This document shows positions 17,218 to 26,198 of a stretch of DNA of 64,000 bases, piece by piece. This DNA is from Pseudobdellovibrionaceae bacterium. Its GTDB lineage: Bacteria > Bdellovibrionota > FAC87 > UBA2466 > JACKAF01. The notes below the pieces were generated by a model. It was not told the origin of the DNA. It saw nothing but the letters and a program-made list of their open reading frames with translations, and searched no databases. The translations under genes and the position numbers were made by a program. Every line of letters starts with the position of its first letter. Position 1 is the stretch's first letter. The stretch spans positions 62,001-126,000 of the forward strand of contig JACKAF010000003.1 of NCBI GenBank assembly GCA_020635235.1. The letters are read 5' to 3'.

Positions 17218-18177
17218 ATGGTGAAGCACACAGTTTTCATACACACAAATCGTCAACAGCTGGTGGGTGCCAAGGTCGCCACGCACGCCTTAAAGAAATT
17301 TTCACCGACTCCGGAGCGATTCGATGTCCGAATTATCTGCTTGGATGATTTCCCCCACCTGACAAAACGGGAAGGCCAGGAGTACCTGAGAAAAGGGACC
17401 ACGGTTCGCTGGAACAACCGCGATCTGCAGTCGTTTAGTCCTCTACGGTTTCTTCCGCCGCAATTGATGAACTACGAGAAAAGAGCGGTGGTGATGGATC
17501 CAGACGTGTTCGCTGTCGCCGACATCTGCGAGCTGCTCGAACGCGACATGGGCGGCAAGAGTGTTCTTTGTCGTTATGTCGACTCCGGGAGGTACGCCAC
17601 TAAGCGCCCGTTTTGGGCAACCAGCGTGATGTTGTTGGAGTGTTCCCGTTTAAGGCATTGGAACTGGGATCGACAGATCGATGAGATGTTCGATAAGAAA
17701 TTCGACTATGGGGATTGGATAAATCTGCGCCTTGAGGATCCGGCGACTCTCTCTAAACTTGAAGAGTGCTGGAATTCGTTTGATCATCTAAATGGGGAAA
17801 CCAAACTACTTCACACAACGGAAAGAAGCACGCAGCCGTGGAAAACAGGATTACCCGCGGACTTTGACATGAACTACGAGCGGTCGATTCGCATTGCGGG
17901 GCGCAATTTTGTTCCGGGTTATTGGTTGCGCAAGCTGGGCGGTTGGACCCCATTCGGAAATCACTCTCAAAAAGCCTATCTCCCTCATCCGGATCCGAAC
18001 CAGGAACGGCTCTTCTTCTCGCTTTTGCGTGAATGTTTGGAAAATGGAACGGTTGATGAAGCATTTCTCAGGTCTGAAATGAAAAGTAACCATGTCCGCA
18101 AAGACGCATTCAGTCTGGTTGACCGTTCATCTAGCTGGAATTTTGGGGCTTCAGTTTTGGGAGGAATTCATCCATGA
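17218..18177 (+). CDS. GT8-like glycosyltransferase, first tandem copy
   Basis: 319 residues. Two adjacent starts are possible: ATG 17218, only 1 nt from AAGGAG, or GTG 17221, which is better spaced and matches the GTG start of its paralogue at 19035. The DPD motif at 94-96 (VVMDPDVFAV) sits where GT8 enzymes bind metal and nucleotide sugar; SVMLLECSRLRHWNWD and TQPWKTGLP follow. It overlaps the next gene by 4 bp (ATGA). Together with that gene it is repeated at 19035-20758. Substrate unknown. Confidence 0.75.
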   Translation: MVKHTVFIHTNRQQLVGAKVATHALKKFSPTPERFDVRIICLDDFPHLTKREGQEYLRKGTTVRWNNRDLQSFSPLRFLPPQLMNYEKRAVVMDPDVFAVADICELLERDMGGKSVLCRYVDSGRYATKRPFWATSVMLLECSRLRHWNWDRQIDEMFDKKFDYGDWINLRLEDPATLSKLEECWNSFDHLNGETKLLHTTERSTQPWKTGLPADFDMNYERSIRIAGRNFVPGYWLRKLGGWTPFGNHSQKAYLPHPDPNQERLFFSLLRECLENGTVDEAFLRSEMKSNHVRKDAFSLVDRSSSWNFGASVLGGIHP

Positions 18178-19010
18178 AAAGCGTTGCCGAGCTCAACAAT
18201 CTGCACCCAGGTGCGGACATTTACGTTATCGGTACCGGAACCAGTTTTAGAGTCTTTCCCAAAGACTTTTTCGAGGGCAAGATCACTATTGGGCTGAACT
18301 TGGCGTGGCAGTTGCTCCCCGTAACCTATGGGCTGACGACGAGACCGGAACTCAACATACCGGAGTTTATCGATCAGAAGGCCCCGAATGAAATTGTGTG
18401 GGTTACCAAGTATCACAAGCTAATTACGGAAGAACAACGCGAGCATGGGAAAAAGCATTTCTACTTTTTCAGATCCGACGGTCAAGCGAACACCCAGCCT
18501 CCGGGTGAGCCCAGCGATTCGGGAAAAGTACTAGACTGGGTAAGAAAAAGCACAGAGGACTACCTTTACTTATGGTCTTCTGTCTCGCAGACGGCAGCCA
18601 ACCTGGCGGCCAATATGGGTGCACGAAACGTCATTCTGGTGGGTTGTGACAACGGGGCACTTGTAGGCAACCACCACGCGCAAAATCAACACACCATGTG
18701 GAAGGGGGTAAACCCGGACCACCGCTATCGCCAGTACTATGATGGGTTGGTGGAAGTGAGGCAGGCGCTGCGCAGTCGAGGCGTAAATTTACTGAGCATG
18801 ACACCGTTTGTCCATTTGCTGGAACCGACGTTGGACTTTCGTTCTTTGTGCAAGGAACTCAATTGCCCGGAGTGGATTAATAACTCTGACATCTCAAAAG
18901 AGGTCGACGAGATCTACAGTTTACGTGAGAAATTCGGACATTTTATTCAGCAGAAGCAGAAGTCCGCGCGTAGTAAGTTGAAAAGCTATCTATCTAGAGT
19001 CTCTTCTTAG
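18174..19010 (+). CDS. MptE/DUF115-like protein, first tandem copy
   Basis: 278 residues. An N-terminal loop IYVIGTGTSFRVFPKDFF with ITIGLNLAW, and later NLAANMGARNVILVGCDNG, resemble the Rossmann-like core shared by DUF115/MptE-like proteins, the flagellin-modifying Maf proteins and family GT42 sialyltransferases. The C-terminal 40 residues are charged and helical. Its start overlaps the stop of the GT8-like gene, so the two products are probably made in equal amounts and act together. I cannot say whether it is a glycosyltransferase or a pyrophosphokinase-like enzyme. Confidence 0.6.
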   Translation: MKSVAELNNLHPGADIYVIGTGTSFRVFPKDFFEGKITIGLNLAWQLLPVTYGLTTRPELNIPEFIDQKAPNEIVWVTKYHKLITEEQREHGKKHFYFFRSDGQANTQPPGEPSDSGKVLDWVRKSTEDYLYLWSSVSQTAANLAANMGARNVILVGCDNGALVGNHHAQNQHTMWKGVNPDHRYRQYYDGLVEVRQALRSRGVNLLSMTPFVHLLEPTLDFRSLCKELNCPEWINNSDISKEVDEIYSLREKFGHFIQQKQKSARSKLKSYLSRVSS

Positions 19011-19034
19011 AAACCAAGCTTTAGAAAAGACAGT

Positions 19035-19958
19035 GTGAGAAAACCGACCGTTTACATTCATACGAACGTCAAACAAATGATTGGCGCACGGCTGGCTGCC
19101 TATTCGATGAAAACCCGATCGCGGTCGCCAGACAGTTTTGATGTCGACGTTATTTGTGCGGAACACGTTGAGTTGCTTCAATCGTTTCACGGTCAGTCCT
19201 ATTTGCGGGAAGGGCGCCGAGTTCGGTGGGACATCCACGACCTACAATCTTTCACGCCCCTGCGATTTTTGCCGCCACAGCTGAATGGCTATGAGGGGAG
19301 AGCGATCATCACGGATCCCGACGTGTTTGCAGTGGGCGATGTGATGGAACTCTTGGCGCGGGACATGAAGGGCAAAAGCATTCTCTGCAAAAAGGTACCC
19401 GCTTCGGCGTCCGGGCCCGCCTATTTTGCTTCAAGCGTGATGCTTTTGGATTGCTCCAAACTCAAGCACTGGCGGTGGGACGAACAGATTTACGAACTCT
19501 TCGACGGGAAGTTTGATTACCGTGACTGGGTCTCGTTGCGACTCGAAGATCCTCAGACAATTGGGGAGCTGGAAGCCGAGTGGAACGATTTTGACAGACT
19601 AACGAGCGAAACGAGGTTGCTTCACAATACGGGGCGTTTCACACAGCCGTGGAAGACGGGCCTTCCTATAGACTTTGTTTCGGGCTCCCTTCCCAAGGCA
19701 AGTGACAGGAAGTGGGGCGTAGTCCCTAGGGGATGGATTTGGAAAGCAAAGTCCGTGCTGAAGGGCGAAGACTACCTTCCGCCCGACCGCTACCAAAGGC
19801 ACCCGGATCCTGTGCAGGAGCGTTTTTTTATGCGCCTCCTTCGAGAGGGCCTTGAGAACGGAGTGGTTACGGAGGAGTTTTTAACTTCTGAGGTGGAACA
19901 AAAACACGTGCGGCCGGACATCTTTAAGGTCCTAAGGGACGTGGGGGCTACGGCATGA
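19035..19958 (+). CDS. GT8-like glycosyltransferase, second tandem copy
   Basis: 307 residues from a GTG start. Blocks shared with the gene at 17218 include the YIHTN start, LQSF-PLRFLPPQL, DPDVFAV, ASSVMLLDCSKLKHW, RLEDPQTI and TQPWKTGLP, ending in HPDPVQERFF-RLLREGLENG. The two have clearly diverged, so this is not a recent exact duplication. It overlaps the following MptE-like gene by 4 bp, the same arrangement as the first copy. Confidence 0.75.
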   Translation: MRKPTVYIHTNVKQMIGARLAAYSMKTRSRSPDSFDVDVICAEHVELLQSFHGQSYLREGRRVRWDIHDLQSFTPLRFLPPQLNGYEGRAIITDPDVFAVGDVMELLARDMKGKSILCKKVPASASGPAYFASSVMLLDCSKLKHWRWDEQIYELFDGKFDYRDWVSLRLEDPQTIGELEAEWNDFDRLTSETRLLHNTGRFTQPWKTGLPIDFVSGSLPKASDRKWGVVPRGWIWKAKSVLKGEDYLPPDRYQRHPDPVQERFFMRLLREGLENGVVTEEFLTSEVEQKHVRPDIFKVLRDVGATA

Positions 19959-20758
19959 AGCGCGTCTCCGAACTTTATGGGAAGCACCAGGGAGACGCCA
20001 TCTACGTAGTGGGTAGTGGTGCCAGTCTCCGAGTTTTTCCAGTGGATTTTTTGCGCGACAAGATCACCATCGGGCTCAACATGGCTTGGAAGTGGGCTCC
20101 GGTTCAGTATGGGATCACTATCCATCCCGAGTTGAACATTCCGGAGTTTCTGGGCGTGCGCCCGGACTCTCCCATTACATGGATCACAGGCCATGAAAAA
20201 TGCAAAGGCGGACTGACGGCGGAGCAACTGAAGTTTGCTGAGGAAAACTTCTACTTTTTCAACTACCACGGAAAACTAAACACGCAACCGGCCAATGAAC
20301 CTAGTGATTCTGGGCGTGTGCTGGAGTGGGTAGAAAAGCCTGCGGGGGACAACCTCTATGTATGGTCCTCCATCGCGCAGGCGGGGGTGAATCTCGCGGC
20401 CAACATGGGCGCGCGCGAGATACTACTTGTGGGTTGCGACAATGGACCTTTGGCGAAGAACCACCACGCTGGTGAACAGCACACGCGTTGGAAAGGGGTG
20501 TCGCCGGAGCACCGTTACCGGCAATACCGTGTGGGTTTGCAAGAAATTCGAGACGTACTGGAAAAGCGCGGCATTACAGTGCTGAGCCTGACTCCATTTT
20601 TGGGACTGTCTTCGGCGGAAGAGGAATTTGAAGAGGCTTGTGTGAAAAAGGGTTTACCCCCTGTCGTAAAGAGTTTTGACATTTCTCCTAGACGTGGACT
20701 CAGCGGTTTGTGGGCAAAGATTTATTCCAGGATTAGGGGGCCACTTGGAACTGATTAG
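19955..20758 (+). CDS. MptE/DUF115-like protein, second tandem copy
   Basis: 267 residues, paralogue of the gene at 18174. Shared blocks are IYVVGSGASLRVFPVDF, ITIGLNMAWKWAPVQYGIT, PELNIPEF, NLAANMGAREILLVGCDNG and the HHA-HT-WKGV-P-HRYRQY stretch. The histidine-rich part is conserved between copies and is a candidate active or metal site. Its 3' end overlaps the next methyltransferase gene. Function as uncertain as for the first copy. Confidence 0.6.
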   Translation: MKRVSELYGKHQGDAIYVVGSGASLRVFPVDFLRDKITIGLNMAWKWAPVQYGITIHPELNIPEFLGVRPDSPITWITGHEKCKGGLTAEQLKFAEENFYFFNYHGKLNTQPANEPSDSGRVLEWVEKPAGDNLYVWSSIAQAGVNLAANMGAREILLVGCDNGPLAKNHHAGEQHTRWKGVSPEHRYRQYRVGLQEIRDVLEKRGITVLSLTPFLGLSSAEEEFEEACVKKGLPPVVKSFDISPRRGLSGLWAKIYSRIRGPLGTD

Positions 20759-21404
20759 CGCCGAACGCCCGTACGAATCTCGCAAGCTGAACCCTCAGCG
20801 ATTGGAAGCGGTGAGAAAACATGGGGGTGAGTCGGTATTGGATGTCGGTTGTGGAAACGGAACCTACGTTTTCGCGCTGAAAAACGAGAAACAGATCCGT
20901 GGGGTGGACTACCGTTTCTATGAGGAATGGAAAACCGCTCCGGAGTTGTTTGAAGTTGCTGAGGCGGACGCGCTAAAAGAGTACGCAAACGATAGCATTG
21001 ATACGATCGTTTCCTTTGAGACTCTCGAACATCTCCCTGATCCGGAGAAAGCTCTTCGAGAATACCATCGGGTGTGCCGCCACAATATCGTTGTAACGGT
21101 TCCCAACTGTGCGATCACCCCGGGAATTAAAAAAAGCAATTTGCTCTACTCCCACTGGAGCGATCCGTCCCATCTAAACTTTTTTACATTGGATTCTTTG
21201 AAAGCCCTCATTGAAAGTGCGGGTTTTTCCATAAAAGAAGCGCACTACATTAACCGCTTGGACGTGAGGCCCTTCGTATTGGAAGCGTTCAAGCTGCGGG
21301 GACCTTTAGCGAAGGTCCTATCGAAGGTCCTGCGACTTCTGCCGTCCGAATCTTATTTCATCACCTGCCTCGTTGTGGCGGAAAAGCGAGCCCAAGGTGC
21401 TTAA
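20745..21404 (+). CDS. Class I SAM-dependent methyltransferase
   Basis: About 219 residues from a TTG at 20745 with AGGGGG just upstream; it overlaps the previous gene by 14 bp. The SAM loop VLDVGCGNGTYVFALKN is near residue 30, with FETLEHLPDPEKALREYHRV and VVTVPN after it, the UbiE/Methyltransf_11 plan. Expected to methylate a sugar or lipid-linked glycan in this cluster. An upstream frame to 20676 exists but reads through the neighbouring gene without a ribosome site. Confidence 0.75.
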   Translation: MELISAERPYESRKLNPQRLEAVRKHGGESVLDVGCGNGTYVFALKNEKQIRGVDYRFYEEWKTAPELFEVAEADALKEYANDSIDTIVSFETLEHLPDPEKALREYHRVCRHNIVVTVPNCAITPGIKKSNLLYSHWSDPSHLNFFTLDSLKALIESAGFSIKEAHYINRLDVRPFVLEAFKLRGPLAKVLSKVLRLLPSESYFITCLVVAEKRAQGA

Positions 21405-21405
21405 C

Positions 21406-22452
21406 TTGACGAAAAGAATCTTGGGAGCGCCCATTAAGCGGGTGCGCCCCGAGTTTGCCTACTTGCCGGCGCGAGCGATCAGTCGACTATACGGATCGGA
21501 ACCCTCTGGGGTTCCCGTAGCTTTTGTGGTTCCTGAGGGTTCGCAGGGCTGGATTCTTGAAGGGATTTGCAGAGAAATTGCCCGCTACATGCCCGCGAGT
21601 AGTTATGTCTTTCATGACTCTCTTCGAAGGCTTCCGGATGCACAAAGTTACTACGTGGCCCACTATGCACTTGTGCCCGAACTTCTGAAACTTAACCCGC
21701 GGGCCTGGAACCGGAGGATCTACACTTGGTTTACCCATCCGGACAAACGCTTGTGCCAAAGAGAAATGGTTTATTCGCTCAACTGTACAGAGAAAGTCTT
21801 CTGTACGAATACCGTGTTTGCACACCAGCTCAAACTTTCTGGAGTTGCGGAAGAAAAAATTGAAGTGGTTTTGGGCGGTGCCGATCCCGCGCGTTTCCGC
21901 CGGCATGAAAGAGGCTCCGGGCTCATCGGCCTCTGTACTGCCTATTACGATCGCAAGCGCCCCGATCTCATGCTGCGCTTGATTCAGTCGATGCCACAGC
22001 AGCCATTTCTGCTGCTAGGAAAAGGCTGGCAGGAGTGGCCGGGCTTCCCGCACCTACTCGCGTTGCCGAATTTCAAATATGCCGAGGCCCAGTACGAAGA
22101 TTACCCCAGTTACTACGATCAGATGGACGTTTTCCTAAGTGTGTCGGCGCTGGAGGGCGGGCCGATTCCGATGTTGGAAGCCATGATGAGCAACGTGGTC
22201 CCCGTCGTCAGCCGCACCGGATTTGCCCACGACATCATTAAACAAGGACGCAACGGCTTCATCTTTGATATAGAAGCGCCGCCTGAGGAAATCGCTTCTT
22301 TTATCAACCAGGCCTTGCAGCTCAAAGCGGACATCCGGTCCACGGTGATGCGCTACAGCTGGGAGGCTTTTTCCGCACAAATTCAACGGGCTCTGCACGT
22401 ATTGCCCGAGCGTGTAGGCGCCCCTTCGGCTCCTCTTCCTCAAGGGATATAG
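21406..22452 (+). CDS. GT4 family glycosyltransferase
   Basis: About 348 residues. TTG at 21406 (AAGG 8 nt upstream) follows the previous stop by 1 bp; an in-frame start at 21373 inside the upstream gene is the alternative. The C-terminal Rossmann domain carries IGLCTAYYDRKRPDLMLRLI, DVFLSVSALEGGPIPMLEAMMSNVVPVVSRTGFAHDII and NGFIFD, the usual GT4 donor-site residues (E-x7-E-like). Its last 13 bases overlap the convergent membrane-protein gene. Confidence 0.82.
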   Translation: MTKRILGAPIKRVRPEFAYLPARAISRLYGSEPSGVPVAFVVPEGSQGWILEGICREIARYMPASSYVFHDSLRRLPDAQSYYVAHYALVPELLKLNPRAWNRRIYTWFTHPDKRLCQREMVYSLNCTEKVFCTNTVFAHQLKLSGVAEEKIEVVLGGADPARFRRHERGSGLIGLCTAYYDRKRPDLMLRLIQSMPQQPFLLLGKGWQEWPGFPHLLALPNFKYAEAQYEDYPSYYDQMDVFLSVSALEGGPIPMLEAMMSNVVPVVSRTGFAHDIIKQGRNGFIFDIEAPPEEIASFINQALQLKADIRSTVMRYSWEAFSAQIQRALHVLPERVGAPSAPLPQGI

Positions 22453-24080
22453 AAAGTTTCAAAGCGGCTATCTTGATATTGGAGTTCCGTGTGCTGTTTC
22501 AGGAATTCGCGGTACTCGACAGCGGTGGGTCCAGGCAGGCGCGTTTTGTCGAGAACAAGGTAGCGCAAGCCGGTCTTTTTCACGAGGGGCAGCTCGGCGG
22601 CATTCTTGGTTTTCAATAGCCGCAGGACGGTTTCTCGAAGTTGCTGGTTATCAGGTGGCATGAAGCCCGCGTAGCCGTTTGCAATCGGGTGGTTGTGATC
22701 CAGGCTATAGTACATGTAGTCGGCTTCTGCTTCGTGCAGTCCTTCGTAAATATAAAAAACGGGAAATCGATTCTCAGTAGCTTTTAGAAAAGCAGTATTC
22801 CCATTAAAATCCGGTACAAGCTGAATCGGTATCTGTACCTGCGTATCCAACCAAAACACCAGGCCCAAAAGGAGTCCCGCTGCTGCTAGCTGCTTTTTGC
22901 TAAGTCTTTCGTTTAGCACGTAACCGCCATAGGCCGCTGCGATGGCGACGAGAAAAAGCAGCGACAAGCCGAATCTAGCGGGGACTCGAATCCCGCTCAT
23001 GCCGGGGACAATATAGAAAAGCAGATTATAAAGGCCGGCATTGGTACCCCAAGCGAGCAAGGTCAAAAATACGGCGCTCGTCACACAAACCCTGAACCAG
23101 TAGCGCGCCTCGGGGCTATGTCTTGAGTATTGTCGGAACTTTCTAAAGCCTAGAAACGCCAACAGAAAGACGCTGAATCCAAAGAATAAACACTTCTCGT
23201 GACGCGCACCCTCCTGGTAGCGGATGAAGGGCGCAAAAACACCTGCGTAGCGGTGGCGTTCAGGAACGACCAGAAAACCTTTGATGTTCGTGCTGTAGGG
23301 CCGCGCCTCACCCACGGACCGTTTCCAATTGTTGTCTTTGCTGACGCGGTAGTAGGAATAGGAAATAGGCAGGCTTACGGCTGCAAAGCTTGCGATGGCA
23401 AGCGCATAACCCTTCGCCTTGCGCCAGTCTCGTTCTTTCAGTAAGGAGTGGAGCTCAAAAGCCGCGAGGGGAAGAATGCTGAGCATCAACATCAATCCTA
23501 AATTGACGCTGAAATAGAACTGCAAGGCCAGACAGGTCCCTACAGAAAAGGCATAAGACCATTTTCTGGTCTCTTGGAACTTAAAAAGAGCATAGAAAAA
23601 AAACGGAAATCCAAATTGGGGGATCATGTGGGCGTGCCCAATCTGAGAGAGGCGGCTGAGGCTGAAAGCGAACACCGTCGCGGCAATGGCCGCTGCGTAC
23701 TCATTTAGGAACAACTTCACAAAAAAGAACATGCAGCGGTAGTTCAGCCAAAAAAGAAAAAGAATAGTCAGGTTGTAAGAAAGGGCTCTATTCTGAACCA
23801 ATAAGAAAAACGCGTGGTAGATCAGCGAACAGCCGAAAGTGGTTTCTGAGGAAAGCAGGCTCTCCGTATAGGGATAAAAGGCTCTCCCATCAAAAAGGGG
23901 GTTATCCGAAAAGAAGTTGCCGCTAAGCCGATCCCAAATCCAAATGAAGGAAAGCTCATCCGGAAGGATATCGCCGATAAGAGCTGTTCCCAGGTGTGTC
24001 CAAGACCCAACCGGCGCAAGAAATAGAGCGATCCCCAGCAAGGGAGGAACCCAAAGGAGGAGAGTCGTTCTGAGTCTCAT
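22440..24080 (-). CDS. Polytopic membrane protein, GT-C glycosyltransferase-like
   Basis: 546 residues with roughly a dozen hydrophobic segments and a soluble C-terminal domain of about 140 residues. The first periplasmic loop has a DE pair (GDILPDELSFIWIWDRL), the position GT-C enzymes use for their catalytic acid. It overlaps the upstream GT-C-like gene by 4 bp. Such proteins transfer sugars from polyprenyl-phosphate donors on the periplasmic side. No close family is recognised, so the name rests on topology and the acid pair. Confidence 0.6.
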   Translation of the reverse strand: MRLRTTLLLWVPPLLGIALFLAPVGSWTHLGTALIGDILPDELSFIWIWDRLSGNFFSDNPLFDGRAFYPYTESLLSSETTFGCSLIYHAFFLLVQNRALSYNLTILFLFWLNYRCMFFFVKLFLNEYAAAIAATVFAFSLSRLSQIGHAHMIPQFGFPFFFYALFKFQETRKWSYAFSVGTCLALQFYFSVNLGLMLMLSILPLAAFELHSLLKERDWRKAKGYALAIASFAAVSLPISYSYYRVSKDNNWKRSVGEARPYSTNIKGFLVVPERHRYAGVFAPFIRYQEGARHEKCLFFGFSVFLLAFLGFRKFRQYSRHSPEARYWFRVCVTSAVFLTLLAWGTNAGLYNLLFYIVPGMSGIRVPARFGLSLLFLVAIAAAYGGYVLNERLSKKQLAAAGLLLGLVFWLDTQVQIPIQLVPDFNGNTAFLKATENRFPVFYIYEGLHEAEADYMYYSLDHNHPIANGYAGFMPPDNQQLRETVLRLLKTKNAAELPLVKKTGLRYLVLDKTRLPGPTAVEYREFLKQHTELQYQDSRFETFYIP

Positions 24081-25597
24081 TTCCTAAGCCAGAAGTAGGA
24101 ATTGGGGAGTTTGTGTCCCCAAACCACCGTAAAACCTTCCACATCTTTTACTTGAAAAGAGACACCTTCGGCGCGTAAACGATCCAAAAAAGCCTGCACG
24201 TGCTCAGGTTTTTCGGAAAAGAAAATCTCAGCCCGATCGGGATCGGCATCTACCGCCTCGCGGTATTTGTGATAGCGCTCTTGCTCCGGGTTTCGGGAAA
24301 CCACAATAGGATCTTCATCAAAGAGATAGGTGAGCTGATACGCTACCCAATAGTCGGACAGGGCGTGGTGGATATTATTGGCGGTCAGAAAATCCTCAAG
24401 CGCCGCGACTCGTTTACCAAAGTGCCGTTGAACGGGTGGGTAACAAACCCAGATGATGGCACCCACCGTCAGGCTAAACCAGGAAAAGACAGCAGCGAAT
24501 CTTAGTCGGCCAATCTTCCAGGCGACTGGGGCGAGAAGAAACGGAGCCCCCCAATAGATAGGCGTCATGTAGCGCGACGACCACATGTCGACGGCAACTG
24601 GAGATCCTGCGGTAGCAAGAATGCTGGTGAATATCGAGAGGCCGCCGAAAATTCCGATGCGGCGCAGACCCTCCGGCAGAGTCTTATCCCGCCAGCATAG
24701 GTACAGGCCATAGAAGAACCCGGCGAAGAGTACGAGCCCGGTAAGCGTCAGTAATATCCCCCAAGCCAGACGCTCCCGCGTTCCCGGGATGAGGTTCCAG
24801 TTGAGGCCCATGATATGCACAAAGGCCGAGTAGAAAACTTCATAGTGTTTGGCACTGAAGAGAGTTTTTAGAGAAAAAGTCAGCGGCGCCTTCTGGGCTA
24901 AAGACATACGAACCAGGAGTAAGAGAATTCCACCGGAGCCAAATCCGTAGAGAAACGGTAGAGCTGGCTTGTAATTAGAGAGTTTTCGCCGGTCCTCTAC
25001 CAGGCAAAGAGCGGCGTAGACGAAAGTCGCCGCTAAGAACTGAATGGCATAGAAGTCGAGGTAGTGGGCGAACGCAATCAAACAACCTGCAAAAAAGAGG
25101 CTTCCTTTCCTGGGTGCTTGGGCATTTCGTTCCAAGATTAGGACAGAAAGAAACATGACAGTGATCGACCATTGCCGGAAGGGGTACAGGTTAATGGTCA
25201 GTACATCCTCGGGCACGAAGATATAAAACAGGCAGAGGAAGAAGCAGGTTACGGGATCCAGGTAGCGTCGGAAGAGGGCTAGACTGATAGTAATCAGTGC
25301 AATGAGTCCCAGGAGTGGCTCCATCATCAGCACGACGGGCGAGTCTCCAAATACCTTGAATAGGGCCCCGATGGCGAGAGGCTCCACAACCCCTTGATAG
25401 GAGGATCCCCAGAGGTGCCAAAACCATTCCCCCGCCCACATTCTTTTGGCCTGTAGGGCGAGGAAGGCGAAGTCCGAGTTCACCTCGGCGGCATTCATCA
25501 AAAACGGGAGTCGGTAAATAAGGATAAGCGCTACGACCAGAATCCAGATGGGCAGCCAAGATCGAGAAAGCAGAGGGTTCGATTGGCGTGTTTGCAT
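24077..25597 (-). CDS. GT39/ArnT-like membrane glycosyltransferase
   Basis: 506 residues, about 11-12 transmembrane segments. The first loop holds NAAEVNSDFAFLALQAKRMWAGEWFWHLWGSSYQG, matching the PMT/ArnT pattern of acidic residues followed by an aromatic loop; a soluble tail of some 120 residues ends the protein. It should add a lipid-carried sugar to a surface glycan in the periplasm. It is 16 bp downstream of gmhB and coupled to the next gene. Confidence 0.7.
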   Translation of the reverse strand: MQTRQSNPLLSRSWLPIWILVVALILIYRLPFLMNAAEVNSDFAFLALQAKRMWAGEWFWHLWGSSYQGVVEPLAIGALFKVFGDSPVVLMMEPLLGLIALITISLALFRRYLDPVTCFFLCLFYIFVPEDVLTINLYPFRQWSITVMFLSVLILERNAQAPRKGSLFFAGCLIAFAHYLDFYAIQFLAATFVYAALCLVEDRRKLSNYKPALPFLYGFGSGGILLLLVRMSLAQKAPLTFSLKTLFSAKHYEVFYSAFVHIMGLNWNLIPGTRERLAWGILLTLTGLVLFAGFFYGLYLCWRDKTLPEGLRRIGIFGGLSIFTSILATAGSPVAVDMWSSRYMTPIYWGAPFLLAPVAWKIGRLRFAAVFSWFSLTVGAIIWVCYPPVQRHFGKRVAALEDFLTANNIHHALSDYWVAYQLTYLFDEDPIVVSRNPEQERYHKYREAVDADPDRAEIFFSEKPEHVQAFLDRLRAEGVSFQVKDVEGFTVVWGHKLPNSYFWLRK

Positions 25598-25613
25598 GAG
25601 TGGTTCCTATCTC

Positions 25614-26183
25614 CTAATCGGATGCGCCCGATCCCGCTTTTTCCAGTGACTCGGCGAGATCCAAAAGATTCGGGAAAGCTTTGTAAGCCGTGTTCTCGGC
25701 GCCAAGTTTTTCCTTAGTTTTATTGCCTTCGCCGGTCAGCACTAGAAAGGACGTCATCCCTAAGTTGGACCCTAGTTCTAAATCACTTAGTTTGTCGCCC
25801 ACCATGAAGCTTTGGCCATGGGGGCTCTGGCGCAGATAGCTTTCGACCAGTCCGGTTGCCGGCTTGCGGCAGCTGCACCCATCATCAGGGTGGTGGAAAC
25901 AATACAGGTACTGATCGATCCGAATGCCGGCCTCGGCAAGTAGGGTGTTGAACCGGGCGTGTACCGCTCGGAACTGATTGCGAGAAATGATCCCGCGGCC
26001 AACGCCTGCCTGGTTACTGACGACGACGAGGCGGTAGCCTTTTTTGCGTAGCAGTCTTAGACCCTCAGATGCATTGGGACATAGGGAGACGATAGAAGGA
26101 TCTCGGGGGTAGCCGGTATCCTCCATAATGGTTCCGTCTCGATCCAAAAAAGCTGTTGGACCGTTAAGATTAATTTCATCCAT
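25614..26183 (-). CDS. gmhB: D-glycero-D-manno-heptose 1,7-bisphosphate 7-phosphatase
   Basis: 189-residue HAD phosphatase. The nucleophile motif is FLDRDGTIMEDTGY, motif II VVVSNQAGVGRG, and the GmhB zinc-site pattern CFHHPDDGCSCRKP precedes motif IV (MVGDKLSDLELG). It removes the C7 phosphate after HddA or HldE has made the 1,7-bisphosphate. It is the only heptose phosphatase in the window and could serve both the GDP-heptose branch of the 1833-11668 operon and ADP-heptose for LPS core. It lies 15 bp after kdsA. Confidence 0.92.
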   Translation of the reverse strand: MDEINLNGPTAFLDRDGTIMEDTGYPRDPSIVSLCPNASEGLRLLRKKGYRLVVVSNQAGVGRGIISRNQFRAVHARFNTLLAEAGIRIDQYLYCFHHPDDGCSCRKPATGLVESYLRQSPHGQSFMVGDKLSDLELGSNLGMTSFLVLTGEGNKTKEKLGAENTAYKAFPNLLDLAESLEKAGSGASD

Positions 26184-26198
26184 CGATTACGGGTCCCG

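Larger units (their letters stand above)
17218..20758 (+). repeat. Tandem duplication of a two-gene module
   Basis: Units 17218-19010 and 19035-20758 each hold a GT8-like gene followed by an MptE/DUF115-like gene with the same 4-bp overlap. Homology is seen at protein level along the full length of both genes; nucleotide identity is limited, so the duplication is old. The 24 bp between units holds only the GTG start context of the second. Confidence 0.8.
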
